The notes under the pieces were generated by a model. The model did no database searches and was not told where the DNA came from. It saw only the letters and a program-made list of their open reading frames with translations. 64,000 bases of DNA from Zygnema cylindricum (lineage: Eukaryota; Streptophyta; Zygnematophyceae; Zygnematales; Zygnemataceae), in assembly GCA_037447655.1 (NCBI GenBank), contig JBBHKE010001891.1, forward strand, positions 128,122 through 192,121, written 5' to 3'. Made by a program: the position numbers and the translations under genes. This document shows, one piece after another, positions 12,006 through 42,728 of the stretch (positions are counted from its first letter, which is position 1; the number at the start of each line of letters is the position of its first letter).

Positions 12006-15000
12006 ATGGCTGCTCTCGCGTCTTGCAGGACAGACGTAGTCCAGTTGTCTCTTGCCTCTGACATAAGTGACAGACAATCCGTATCTCGTCCTTTGTCAAG
12101 CAATGGCTTTTGCGGTTTAAAACAAAACCCTAATTTCAATCAGAAGAGAACCTCATTCTCATCATCTATTTCTTCTTGCAGAAATTCTAAGCAGTTAAAG
12201 CATTCCAGAAGAACATCCACTGTCGTTGGAGGTCTAAGTGATTTTGTAGGAGGAGACCTTATTGGATTGGATTTAGGGAAATGGTTTGATGATGTTGAAA
12301 ACTTTGGAGCCGTTGGATTCTATGCTCCTCCTGAAGGTGGAGCAGAAGGAAGATATGCGACTGTATTGAAAAACAGAGGGTACAGACTAATGAATATTTC
12401 TGCAAGAGGATTGGGAGATCCTGAGGCGTATTTAACAAAAGTTCACGGTGTGCGACCGGTCAGTACCCCTCATTCTTTCACTTTTTTTTGACATTAAGTT
12501 GCGTCAAGTGTAGATCGCAATAGTTCTGATGAGGGACAATGTAGATATTGTCTCTTTGTGAACCAGTTGTTTGAGTGGACAATGGCATTAGACGTTTAAT
12601 TGTATCCTAAGTAGGGTTATTGTTTTCCTCTCCTCACACTTTTGCGGATAGGTATTTTAGTTGTTCTGTTCCTAAGCTGCTCTCATGTATTTATGGGTGA
12701 CATTCAAAGAAGTATACCGCATATTGCTATCAGCGTTAATGCTTTTTTTTGCCCTTGAAGTTCATTCTTCTCCGCGTACATTTGTCCGATTATCAATCTG
12801 ACGGTTGCGTTGGAAAGCTAAGATTCTTATCTTTCGGATGTAACCGGATATGTGGGCACAGACAAAAGTTGTTTAGTGATACACGATGTAATTTATTGCA
12901 CCGACTCCTTGAATTTGTCGATTAGGTTTCATGTTAATTTTCTTCTCACCCTAGCTCTCCTTTTTAAGTATCATTTCAATAATTTTATGCTGTTTCAAAG
13001 CCTAGCTTTTCTTCATTACTTTCTCTTTCTGTTGCACTATGAAAAGGAGAATCTTCAACTTACTTCTTATCTTTGAGTTTGACGCTCGGTTCTTTTTTGT
13101 CTTTTTCTTCTTCCAGCCCCATTTGGGAAAGCAGGCAGTTGCAAGATGGTACTTGCCTCCAGAAGTTGACTATCGGCTTTCTATTCTTAATAAGGATGAT
13201 AAAGGCTTGGTTATTTGGGTTGGGGAGGCGAAGGTAAGCACACTTTAATTTTATGTGCTCGTATTTCATTAGTTTACTCAAACGTTATTTTGTTTATCCA
13301 GTGTTATATCTGACCAGTATGGTGTCTTTTAACATTTTCTAAGAAATATATTTCTGACATGTTATGTTTATTTTGATGTCTTTTTAGTACAGAGATTGTT
13401 TTGGTTGTCATTGCACTAAATTCTGAGCTTCACTGAATTTCCTATCATTGTTTAGTAACAGCTTAAGGAAAATAAAGAAGGTCATTGAAAAGATTCCAGT
13501 TGCCAGGTGGTAGGGGTTAAGTGATCATTTAACTTTAAATGAAAGTTACCTTTTACGGTGTGAAAAGGTATGGCGACGCTATATGTGGTTACCCTATACG
13601 AGTGTTTTACACATATCTTGCAAGCAGATATGACAGTTATGACCGTCGTCGTTATGACATTTATGACCTTTTCCAACTAGTTACCAGATTGGTTTTTTTC
13701 TCTTTGCAGTGATAGTTTGTGGGTTACCGAAGCCTGATCTTACTGCTGATGGTTGATGGGTTATGTGCATCAGTCTTGTATCCGTCCTAAATCCAGCTGG
13801 AGTGGAATGTGGGCACAGGTTTTGGCAAAGAACGAGCTCCAGTTTTTGGCATTACTTCCTGCTATTCGGCCAAATGTGAAAGTAGTTTGTGAGATGGGTG
13901 GCGCGTAAGTATTGCTTTGACTTTCATGTTATTGAATTTCGTAGAAGTTACATTCACATTGTGGAGCACATTTTATTTTTCTGATGTGAACGTTTAACTA
14001 AGTGAAATAAATAGCTGAGGAAAATTTATTCAAGCAATGGTTGTCTGACTTATGGTCCTTATAAGCATCATTTCACCTTTGTCAGAGACCTTACCCTGTA
14101 GTTTAGTCCTCGTTATTCATTGGCCACCACTCATGTGTCTTTTATGCCCTTAAACACAGCGCCGCCATCTGTAGAAATCATGCTTCTTCCCCTTTTTTGT
14201 TCTATGCTTGACAGTCCTCTTCAAATGTTCACTTGATGACAGACTGTCTATTTATTGGGACTTCAAATTTTTTGACTGCCACTTTTTGTTTCAGTACTTC
14301 TTTAGTAGTTGACCTGCTATCTGAGCAGAGTTGATGCCTTTTGCACTTTTTGAGGTGTTATTTGTCTAAGAATGTCGTTTTTCTTGCAGTTTACAGATAA
14401 GCCAAGTGGTGTAGTATGTGATAGATGTGCATTAGGTCGAACGCATATACTTCCTTTTCCATCAAAAGTTAGTAGCAGAGCAGGAAAAGTGTTAAAACTC
14501 ATTCACTCCAATGTATGGGGACCAGCAAAAGTGCCACCAATGAGTGGACTATAATAGATGATAACAGTAATATATGATTTTTCCAGATTTACCAAAGTAT
14601 ATTTTATGAAAGATTATTTTAGACTCTCAGCATATGTAGACAGGATGTGTGTTGTCACCTGTTCTTTAAATATGTGCCTGTTTATATGCTCCAAATTGAT
14701 TACTTTTTCTAGGATCCCTTTAACATTGCGTATATCAATTTTCCAGGGTTACAGCGTCCTACTTTAAAGTACTTCTGAGTGGAAAACTTCCTTTTATACC
14801 TTATCGCTTCTTTATTTGTTGCCTTCTGTCTCTTCTTTCTAACTCTCCATTTCCTTTTCTTTGTCAGTCTATCTCTATCCTCGATGAGCCTGCCTTTTCA
14901 ATTAGCACTTTGACAGCAGTTTTACGTTTGCCGATTACTTAAAACACTACAGTTTCCCTCTTGACTAAAGTTTTTACAATGGTTTTTTTTGTAGAAATAC

Positions 15001-15406
15001 TTGAAGTCCTCTTCTGTTTGTAGAAATAGTTCTCTTTGAGTCTTGTTGGTTACAGCACACTAATTATTGTCGGCAGGCACAATCCAAGTCCCTGACAATG
15101 CTAACTTAAAATGTCCGGAATAATTGGAAATGTTATGTGTGGTTTCCCTTTATTTTGTATGATGTTAGACTTGGTACAAAAAAGTTAAGTAGGGTTTAAA
15201 TAAACTTTTATAAAGTTTTATAAAGTTTTGTTGAGACTAACAAAATCGTTTGTTTCATGATCTGCAGGCGGAAGTTCAACTGGAAACCACTTAAGGAGAT
15301 TTGTGGTCTTCCATTTCCTAAGGTTACAATAACGGCTATTGAAGAACCAGCACCGAAGAAGCTTGAGTTGGTGTCAGAAGAGAAAGTTCCGGTTCCCGTT
15401 GAGTGA
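12006..15406 (+). CDS. ndhN: Plastid NDH complex subunit N (NdhN), complete, 4 exons
   Basis: NdhN is a nuclear-encoded subunit of the chloroplast NADH dehydrogenase-like complex, which takes electrons from ferredoxin to plastoquinone in cyclic electron flow around photosystem I. Exons: 12006-12458, 13117-13233, 13819-13904, 15268-15406. All are GT-AG with consistent phase and total 264 residues. The first about 70 residues are Ser/Arg-rich and low in acids, as in a plastid transit peptide. The core shows GAVGFYAPPEGGAEGRYAT, ISARGLGDPEAYLTKVHGVRP, VARWYLPPEVDYRL, LQFLALLPAIRPNVKVVCEM and FNWKPLKEICG, matching the cyanobacterial/plant NdhN family. The first ATG in the frame is 12006. A Glu/Pro/Lys/Val tail follows the conserved core. 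Its presence means this lineage keeps the plastid NDH pathway. Introns 1 and 3 contain transposon remnants. Confidence 0.95.
12714..12905 (-). mobile_element. Diverged Stowaway-like MITE in ndhN intron 1
   Basis: From 12714 the sequence follows the 37879-38096 element: an ACCGC start, GCTATCAGCGTTAATG followed by a T-run, TTCTCCGCGTAC, and then TCTGACGGTTGCGTTGGAAAG in the centre. The right end has decayed and is only approximate. No coding capacity. Confidence 0.5.
14372..14640 (+). pseudogene. Ty1/copia integrase-region fragment in ndhN intron 3
   Basis: Translation gives VCDRCALGRTHILPF, then LIHSNVWGP, then two stops and YDFSRFTKVYFMKD. This is the junction of the GAG-pre-integrase zinc motif and the integrase core of copia retrotransposons. 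Only about 80 codons remain, with stop codons and no LTRs nearby. It is a dead fragment in the sense orientation of ndhN. Confidence 0.75.
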
Positions 15407-17122
15407 AAACAAAAACAAAAATGAAAAAAAAAAAAAAAAACGGTACAGGAACTGGGTTCAGGTCGCATACTAGTTTGTGAGTCTGAATCTGGCGAGTAAA
15501 TTACTTTGACATAGCATTATTGTTTTTTTTTTTTTTTTTGGAAGTACCAGGATAACTTGAAGGCATTGTTCTGGATAGGACAAAAGAAGTGTCGCAAAGT
15601 GCTTTTTATTGACCACAATCCAACAAAGTGTGACAGTTGTGACAGTAAAATTATCTTATTACAATTGTTATTACTGGTTATCAGGTTATAGTGAGGCCCC
15701 TGTCAGAATTGTAGAAACTGAATTGGGATTGGCTGGGACATTCTATGTATGTAATATCTTGGATAGGCATGAATTTGTATTTATGGAAACAAAAAAATAT
15801 GAGTTGAAAACAAAATGATGTCACTTTTCAGGAATGCATTTGCAAATTCTTTTTTGACTTGGTTTGAGTGTTTAGCATGAGTGTTTCATACCTCAGGCAT
15901 GTTGGAGCATTGAATTTCCTTAGTAGTGGATAACTAAAAGCCAATGTGCTGCATATGCATGCTTGTATAATCTTTTTGTATGTTCATGTTTGGTTTAAAT
16001 CGAATTTTAGTTTTTGGTTTGAACTCACTAAAAGATCCGCCACAAGGAAGATTTTTTTGATAATTTTCTTGTATTTCTTTTAAACAAATAAAAGAAAAGT
16101 ATTAGATGGTTGGCATTCTTGAGTTGCACATTCATGGTATTAAGCTTTGAAAATTTCATTTTCATCTTATCAATTGGAGTTATCACGGGGGAAACGGTTT
16201 ATCGTCAATTTCAACTTAATGCACAATAGGATGTGTATAGGTGGGAATTTTTGAAGCTACGGATGGAGAGGGAGGGGGATAGGGAGAGGGATGGGGGGAG
16301 GGGGAGGGGGAGGGGGAGGGGACCAAATATTTGGTATTATCCAAAATGCTATGTCAAGTATCATAATAGACTACCTTTCGCCTCAATTCGATTCGGTTTT
16401 GCAATTAATACTGCCATTTGCAGCAAAATCGATGTGTAAATGCTTCGCAAACAAAGATACACAAGTTGCTTTCTTGCTCCTGACTGATTGAGGTACAGCT
16501 AGATAAAACACATCTAAACATAAACACTGTAAAAAATCGTACCATAAAAAGAACACATCTTTATTTCTGACCCGTACAGTTTTGACATGATCAATTATTG
16601 AGATAATGTAAATCTCCAGCTCTAATCACCTTTTATATCACAAAAGCTTATGTGATATGCCAACTATCAACTGCAAGTATGGCCAAACATCAAAACGCTT
16701 AGAAATAAGACACCTTGGATTGCAGATAAAAAAAATATAGAAAAATTGCACAGTATGTACAAAAAATATTCATCTTACATAAACGGTTACCAAGTACGGT
16801 AATCCTGCCAGAAAAATAAGATCTCCACTTCCAGAAAAGAGGAAGACAATAAGAGCCTAAAGTGCAGAAGAGAACGAATAGATTGGAAGGACAGAAGAGT
16901 TAATTACAGATTGCAGGTGGACGGTAAACTGACAAAAAGCTGCCTTGCCCGGAAAAAAAAAAGAAAAAAAAGACAAAAGTAACCATAAAAAACTAACAGC
17001 TTGTTGTGCTCTAATTCACCGACCCTTTTTACGAGAAGACACATAATCCCTTAACATATAAATGGGATCTTTTTACCTCGACAACGGCATAAACAAAAAG
17101 TGGACAAAATCATAAACCTCGC
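15407..17122. other. Convergent 3' flanks of ndhN (plus) and EAF1 (minus)
   Basis: No extra gene is recognised. An AATAAA at 16087-16092 could serve ndhN polyadenylation but lies about 680 bp after its stop codon. A G/A-rich GGGGGA repeat sits at about 16265-16321. The right end should hold the EAF1 3' UTR. Confidence 0.5.
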
Positions 17123-36458
<19,336 letters not shown>

Positions 36459-37878
36459 TGCATCGTCGTACTAGAAAACGTAGCAGAAAGAAAGAACAGG
36501 TAGTTTCAAAATTGGACCACATACATGAAAACAGAAAAAATACACGAGGTGAAATAAAATAATCAAGCATCGAGATGTCAAAAAGCCACAACCACCCCAG
36601 TCATCGGACACTGTATTGAATATAAAGACTCTATTTTCAAGGGGAAAAAAAAAACAAACAAAAAGGACATAAAATAACCCTGCAGGAAAGAACTGAAGCT
36701 GAAACAACCCTATCCACCGATTAGGGTTTGACTTTTTCATGATAAAATATTCAAGCCCTAAATTAATTGTCGCCAAAACAAGAACTTTCCACCTTGTCCA
36801 ATAAATAAAATAGAATTGAAACAAATAAAACTGGAACCATCCGCGGGAACACGTGAATCCAGACCTAACAGATGGAAACTGACGGGAAAAATGAAACCCT
36901 GACCCGGAAACTATAGCAAGCATACGATTACCCACATGTACATAAATTAACAAATACAATAGATTAACCATGACCATTGAAAAGAACCAATAACTTGAGG
37001 CAGAACTCGGTACAGAAGAAAAAATGAAAAAAAACATTATGACAGGCAACGAAGCCAGATAAAATAAAAAAAAACGAAAGGCAAAAACAAAAAAAAAAAT
37101 GAAATGCTATCATGAAATCAAAATAAGAATTTAGCAGAGACAAAAGGGAAAACATGCGAACACATGTAGAATGGAAAAACTCAACAAACAAAGGAAAAAA
37201 AAACAAAGACCTAGCTAAACGGAGTGAAAAACATACCTTAGAGAAGTGAATCCAGGCAAGACATCCAGATTAAGGCCCTCCCTGAGGGAGAACGAGCTGA
37301 GGGACACTTCAAGCTTTCACTAATCCAGTTTAATTGCATCGAATTTGTAAAACTTTACTTCAAATTTCATTTGCTACTGAGGAGGCAATGCATAATAAAC
37401 CAAGACTGTTTCACATACAAGCAGGAGCTGACTGGACTACAGCTCAAATGACCACCTCATGTTCTTGAGTTGATTCTTCGTCTAAGGCCATGGATGGATG
37501 CAGGCATCCATGGTTGTCATCCATGGTGACGATAGGAGCTAGGGTTTGCAAAACACAGTTACGTGTGTTTCCATGAACCGGTTAGCATTTGGCAGTTTGA
37601 AACACATGGAAGGATCACAGGACTGCGTCACCTTCACACATGTGTACACGGTACGAATAGTATTCCATACGAACTGCTGAAGTTACTAAAAATCGAGCGA
37701 CTTTGAGAGAGAATCTGGTGACGCTGAACGCGTACGATTCACCGTTACCGTTCGACATCGATACGACGCTTTACTCGTACGTTATTCAATGGCAACAGTG
37801 GTTTGCAGGAGGAATGCAGTTACAGGAATACAGGATTACAGCCTTACAGGTACAAAATTTGAAACGTCAGTTGCAATA

Positions 37879-38096
37879 CACCGCGAATCGTTATTAGCGT
37901 CAAGGTTTTTTTTGCTACTTAAAACATCTTTTCTCCGTACACACTTGTTGGATTTTCAATTTGAGACCGCCAATCGGAAGCTGAGAATGTTACCTTTCAA
38001 ACGCAACCGTCAGATCCACAATCCGACAGGTGTGTACGGAGAAAAAGATGTTCTAAGTAGCGAAAAAAACCTTGACGATAATAACGATTCGCGGTG
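37879..38096. mobile_element. Stowaway/Tc1-mariner-like MITE with about 68-bp TIRs
   Basis: TA dinucleotides flank the element (37877-37878 and 38097-38098). The ends CACCGCGAATCGTTATTA at left and right are inverted copies, and near-perfect complementarity continues for about 68 bp each side (through CTACTT and CTCCGTACACAC). That leaves a central part of only about 80 bp, so the whole element can fold into one long hairpin. No coding capacity. Confidence 0.85.
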
Positions 38097-38127
38097 TAAA
38101 TCCAAGACTGACGTACCATTGGAGTAA

Positions 38128-38537
38128 AGTAATCGTTAGCGTGGAGCTTTATATATGTGTTTTATTCTGAGTTAGGTTTCCCTGACGTGGCTGATCCGGA
38201 AGCGTTTTAGTGTTTTACATTATTCGCATGAAGAAAAGAACAATTTGCGTCATCGACACCATTTTAGAATGTTGGGTTCGACATACGTTTTGAACAAAGA
38301 ATGCGCACAAATGCATTCAAAAAACGGTATGGCCACGTGGCAGAATAGAACATGATCTAGTAAAAGTGTATCGGTCAGTCAGGATTTTTGCCCGACAAAT
38401 AAAGTGTGCATGGTAGGTTTCTCGTATTTAAGAATTCATTTTTCCACCTTTCCCTATTTCTTCATTGACTCTTTCACTCTTTCACTCTTAACTTTTCCTT
38501 TTTACCCATTTTGTACCCGATACTTTTTTCACCACAC
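38128..38537 (+). repeat. Dispersed repeat R, copy 1 (empty site)
   Basis: From AATCGTTAGCGTGGAG onward this matches 46921-48237 in order and strand (GACGTGGCTGAT, TTGGGTTCGA, GCGCACAAAT, GTATCGG, CATCACACG-like end). It lacks the 944-bp element present in copy 2 and so shows the pre-insertion sequence. The identity of R is unknown. Confidence 0.65.
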
Positions 38538-39102
38538 GTCAGATAATGAAAGGTGGAAAAAAACCTAAAAAAGAATGACGCGGGTGGAAGATAATTAAAA
38601 GGTAAAAAGTGGAAACAAACTAAAAGCAATAACAGTGCTAAAGGATCTAGCACAGGAACAAGGGCAAGCCAGCAAAAGAAATTGAAAGGAATAAAAAGAA
38701 AAAAAACGACAACGAATAGTGCATCCGAAACAAACCTCAAAATGGCGAGAAAAATAACAAAAAAAAACCCCTCAGATTCATGAGGCCCATGAGAACTGTA
38801 TGCAACCATATACAACCTTCTAACAATAGGAGAGCCTTCTCTAAGCGATGTCTAAATTTGTTTTGAAAAAGTGTGCTTTGAAAAATGTTTGACTGCACGT
38901 CGCAATTGGTCATTTAAGCAGAAGCACTCTTTTGCAATTGTTGTATGGAAAATTCAGTATGTTCTTCGGCACTAATTGAGACACCACAAATTGGCACACC
39001 TTGCGTGCACACCGCCTGACCAAAATTTAACAAACATACCTCTGCTTTCACTTAAAATTTATTATTAGTTCTCAACACTGAGTTATAGAGATCTTGGAAT
39101 AT

Positions 39103-39753
39103 TGATACAAGGATCAATAAAGTGACAAAAATGTCACAGATGAAAATCCAACCTCACAGCGGAGGCTTCATAAAACATTCTCCCAAATAAAAGGTCACAC
39201 CTCACAAGAAATCACATCATCCATAAATAGTTTTATTCAGCCAAGGCTTTTCAATTAACAAACTCTTACTCTTACTCTGCTTATTACTACTTTTTCTCAC
39301 TTACTTCTCCCTTACTTTTCTCACACTAAACTCTGATGATTCACTTCTTCCAGACACATAATATTTTCCGGCTCAGACTTCTCCTTAAATAAGAGCTCAA
39401 AAGAAGACTTAGTCAGCATGACTTCTTGCACTAACTTTACGCTGACTCAACTCACACTGACTGGACACTTGAGCGCCAAAACCAAAAGAGGGCGCCTAAA
39501 AAAAACATTAGTGCACCGAACTTAAACGTGCGCTGGACTCAAACATCTTACCACAATCCTACGCACTAAATGACTTGACGACCGTACAATACCAAACGAC
39601 ACGAAGTAATTGTAACCGTAACCAAAACTGAAATTAAACAAAATGTAACACAAACTTAGCCGCCAACCGTAAACTGAACAGAAATTTAATCCAACACAAA
39701 CTGAACGAAAACGTGACTTCGGCCAATCCGCCGATTCACCCAATATCCTAACA
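39103..39753 (-). mobile_element. Solo LTR, probably Ty1/copia (651 bp)
   Basis: Read on the minus strand it starts TGTTAGGATATTGGG and ends CTTGTATCA, the canonical TG...CA form. AATAT is duplicated exactly at 39098-39102 and 39754-39758. A TATA-like TTATTTAAG and a downstream AATAAA occur in the right order on the minus strand. No internal retrotransposon sequence is adjacent, so it is a product of LTR-LTR recombination. Confidence 0.85.
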
Positions 39754-40799
39754 AATATGATGGAGCATTTACTTGGAAACTATCCATTGCAATAAAGTGA
39801 TAGCACTCTGAATTTATCATTGGGCAGGTAACTTTGGAACATAATTAATTACTTTTAGACTATAACTGGTAACATGATGGAGGTGGACAAAAGTTTTCGT
39901 CTTGGCAAGATTTCATGGGAACGTGAGATAGTACCTCACCGGCATGGAAAAGGCTTCAATTTCAGCGCTCTTTTGCTTAAAAAGAGAATGAATTGAGCAA
40001 CTAGCTTCATATACTTACAAAAAGAGAAACAAAGAAAACAATCAAATGACTATCTATGGATCAGAAATTGCCTTTTATGAATCTCTGGTTCCCTTCTAAT
40101 GCTAACTCTCATACTCAATCTGCCACTGTTCATGAAATAAAACAATTCAAAAAAGCATACAGTTCCTACTTTCATAGTCTCCAAAACCGATGTCAATTCC
40201 GGTTGAGCGTTATGCTTGACTTCATGTTTTCAGTTGCACAAAAAATGCTCCTGTGGTCCGTTGTTATCAATTAAACAATAAAGCGTTGAATTCATTCGTC
40301 CATATACATTTCCTTACACTCTTCCCAAAGGAGATGTTTTCTTTCAACAAACCTGAAATGTTATTTTCAAGATAACGAGTGATGGCCGTGATATCCATGA
40401 CTTGAAAGATCTTGATTGTCACCTCATGATGTGACAAATGCTGCAACAACTTTGTATCCGGATTAGTTTCGGGGTCGTTGTCGTAAACTCCATTCACATT
40501 GGTCGCCTTTAGGATCACCTAGGCCTGAAGTGAAATGGAAAAACAGACAATAAAAGACAAAACACAGCAAAAAATGGTTCAAAAACTGAACACAGTTTGA
40601 ACATAATGAGAGCAAAGAGAACATTGGCTCTCAGTGCCGCCGCGCTGTCCGATGTAAGAAACGAGTTCCCAGTTTCGGCGCCAAGAAGTGCAACTTGCCT
40701 TTATCCAGATGATGCAACGCCCTCCATCGGATGTAGAGCTCAGCGACTTCCGTGATCTGATAGGCAATGTGGAATCGAGAAGGAATGCTGTAACTCCCT

Positions 40800-41650
40800 A
40801 GGAGGCTTGGAAAAGGAGGGCGTTCATTACTGTGGCAAGCTTTCTGGGAAGGAAGACAGGGAGAGGGAGAGGGAGAGGATGGGGAGAAGCGAGGAAAGGA
40901 GAGGGAAAGGAGAGGGAGGAGAGGGAGAGGAGAGGGAGAGGGGAGGAGAGGGAATGGGAGAGGCAGAGTGAGTGGAGAGAGAGGGAGAGGGAGAGGAGAG
41001 GAGAAAGACAACATCCAAAGAAATACACCACAATTAAGTTTTTGGAAACGACTCTACAGAGAGGGGTGGAGGAAGAGAGCGTTCAATACTGTGGCAAGCA
41101 TTATGCGAGGGAGGAGAGGGGGGAGAGGGAGTAGAGTAGAGGAGAGGAGAAAGAGAGGAGAAGGAGAGGAGAGGGAGAGGGGAGGAGAGGGAGAGGGAGA
41201 GGGGTGGGAGAGAGGGGGAGAGGGAGAGGCTAGGAGAAAGAAAACATCCAAAGAAACACACCATAGTTCATGTTTTTGGGCTTGGAGGGAGAGAGCGTTC
41301 ATTACTGTGGCAAGCATTTTGGCGGGAAGGAGAGGGAGAGGCAGAAGGAGAAGGAGAGAGAAGACATCTAGAGAAACACGCCACATTTACGAGAGGAGAG
41401 AGAGGAGAAGGGAGAGGAAGAGGAGAAGAGCGGAGAGGGAGACAGAAAGAGAGAGGAGGAGAGAGAAACCATCCAAAAAAACATAAATATTTGGCAAAAC
41501 TTCTATGTGGAAGTATGAAGGAAGAGAGGGCTCGTTACTACAACAAGAATTCTGGGAGGAGTTAGGGGAGAGGGAGAGAGAGGAGAAGTAGAGGAGAGGG
41601 TGCGAGAGAGGGAAAGAGAAAAGAGGTAATTGAGAGGGAGTGGGAAGGAA
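40800..41650. repeat. Tandem array of UMP-kinase exon plus purine-rich intron
   Basis: Units of about 216-258 bp repeat four times. Each contains a copy of the LATVMNA exon on the minus strand (landmark GCGTTC at 40821, 41079, 41295; degraded at about 41530), a GGGAGA/GGAGAG purine tract and a conserved ATCCAAAGAAACACACC block. Only the 40.82 copy keeps a clear CAG acceptor. Confidence 0.75.
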
Positions 41651-42225
41651 GGAGACTGGTTGGGGATTTGAGGAGGCGAGAAATACCACCACACAAACGC
41701 AGCTCAACAAGCACAAGAGAGGTTGGTTTTTTTCTCACAAGTGGAAGAAAATATGCACCATAATTACTGTAGATATTACAAACTGCACTTTTTTTTGTGA
41801 CGGGCTCAGTTTCTCACCCTCTCCCTCTCTAGTCAATATGGCTTCGTCTGTGTTTGTGTATGTGGATGTAACAAAAGTTACACCAGTAAGAGTAAGGACA
41901 TATCTATGCTACAGTTGATGTGTATTTATCAAAATGACAACATAAAAAGCGTGGATTTATCAGCATCACAACTAATTTGGGTTTCATTCATGGCACCATT
42001 AAGTACCAATATAACAAAATCTGTACAATTAATTCAAAGCTGGATTGGACAGAATTTTTGCCACTATATATACAGTGTGGATTTGATATTACATTACCTG
42101 ATGTGTGAATTGAACAAATACACACTAATTCACCCTAATTAGTCTGATTTAATTTCAATAACAAAATGTTTAGTCTGAATCGAAGCAAAGAACATCAGTC
42201 CGAATCTAAAGAATGACGGACTAAA

Positions 42226-42640
42226 TAGTGTGGATTACCGGAATTACACCCAAATTAGGCTGGTTTTCACTAACAGGACAAAACACCAAGTATAAATTGA
42301 AGCAAAAAACACTAATCAGAACAAAAATCCTAAGAAAGCTAAACAAAGTCGAACAAAAATGAGTGTGGATTACTGCAATTACACAGCCATTCGCATGAAT
42401 CTGATAAAAAAAGTCGTACGTTAAGGTTAGCGTAGATTCACCAGAAAAACTATAACCATAATTCACCCGATTGCACACCACAATTAGTGTGGATTACCAG
42501 AATAACACCACTTTGTGTGATCCCATAAAAAAGTTTAAGAATCGCGAAGAGTCACCAAAAAAAGTAAACAACCATAGTCCGTCTGAATATTAGCAAATTG
42601 CGCACCATAATTAGTGTGGATCGAAGAGATTCTCACCAGA
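42226..42640. repeat. About 127-bp diverged tandem repeats in the pseudogene intron
   Basis: AGTGTGGATTACC-like landmarks recur at 42226, 42361, 42485 and 42612, followed by GAATTACACC-like sequence. Less regular copies begin near 41945. The last unit runs into the splice donor of the 42637-42728 pseudo-exon, so this too looks like duplication starting at an exon boundary. Confidence 0.55.
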
Positions 42641-42728
42641 TTTTGTTGGCCGAGGCTCAATTCAATCCCCCGGCTCCGGCTCACTGGGCTCCTAGAAAAA
42701 TGTTACCTCCTCCTACCACTATGGCACC

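Larger units (their letters stand above)
36459..39097. other. 5' flank and promoter region of EAF1, plus repeats
   Basis: An AG acceptor (CTAG at about 36471) just upstream of the EAF1 start codon implies a non-coding first exon further upstream, near 37.2-37.3 kb, which I cannot place exactly. The stretch also holds the 37879-38096 MITE and the dispersed repeat at 38128-38537. No other gene is seen. Confidence 0.5.
40353..42728 (-). pseudogene. Plastid-type UMP kinase (pyrH-like) pseudogene
   Basis: UMP kinase makes UDP from UMP; plants have a bacterial-type plastid form. Recognisable pieces on the minus strand, in gene order: 42637-42728 with AIVVGGGNIFLGA (phosphate-binding loop) but two TGA stops; a short exon with LATVMNALLFQA at about 40805-40850, with three more degraded copies upstream; 40620-40797 with YSIPSRFHIAYQITEVAE, YIRWRALHHLDKGK, then a one-base frameshift and GNSFLTSDSAAALRAN; and 40353-40518 with VILKATNVNGVYDNDP and VMDITAITRYLENNI. 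The N-terminal and C-terminal exons are not found. Two stops at otherwise Arg/Trp positions plus the frameshift make it a dead copy. A functional paralogue is expected elsewhere in the genome. Confidence 0.85.
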
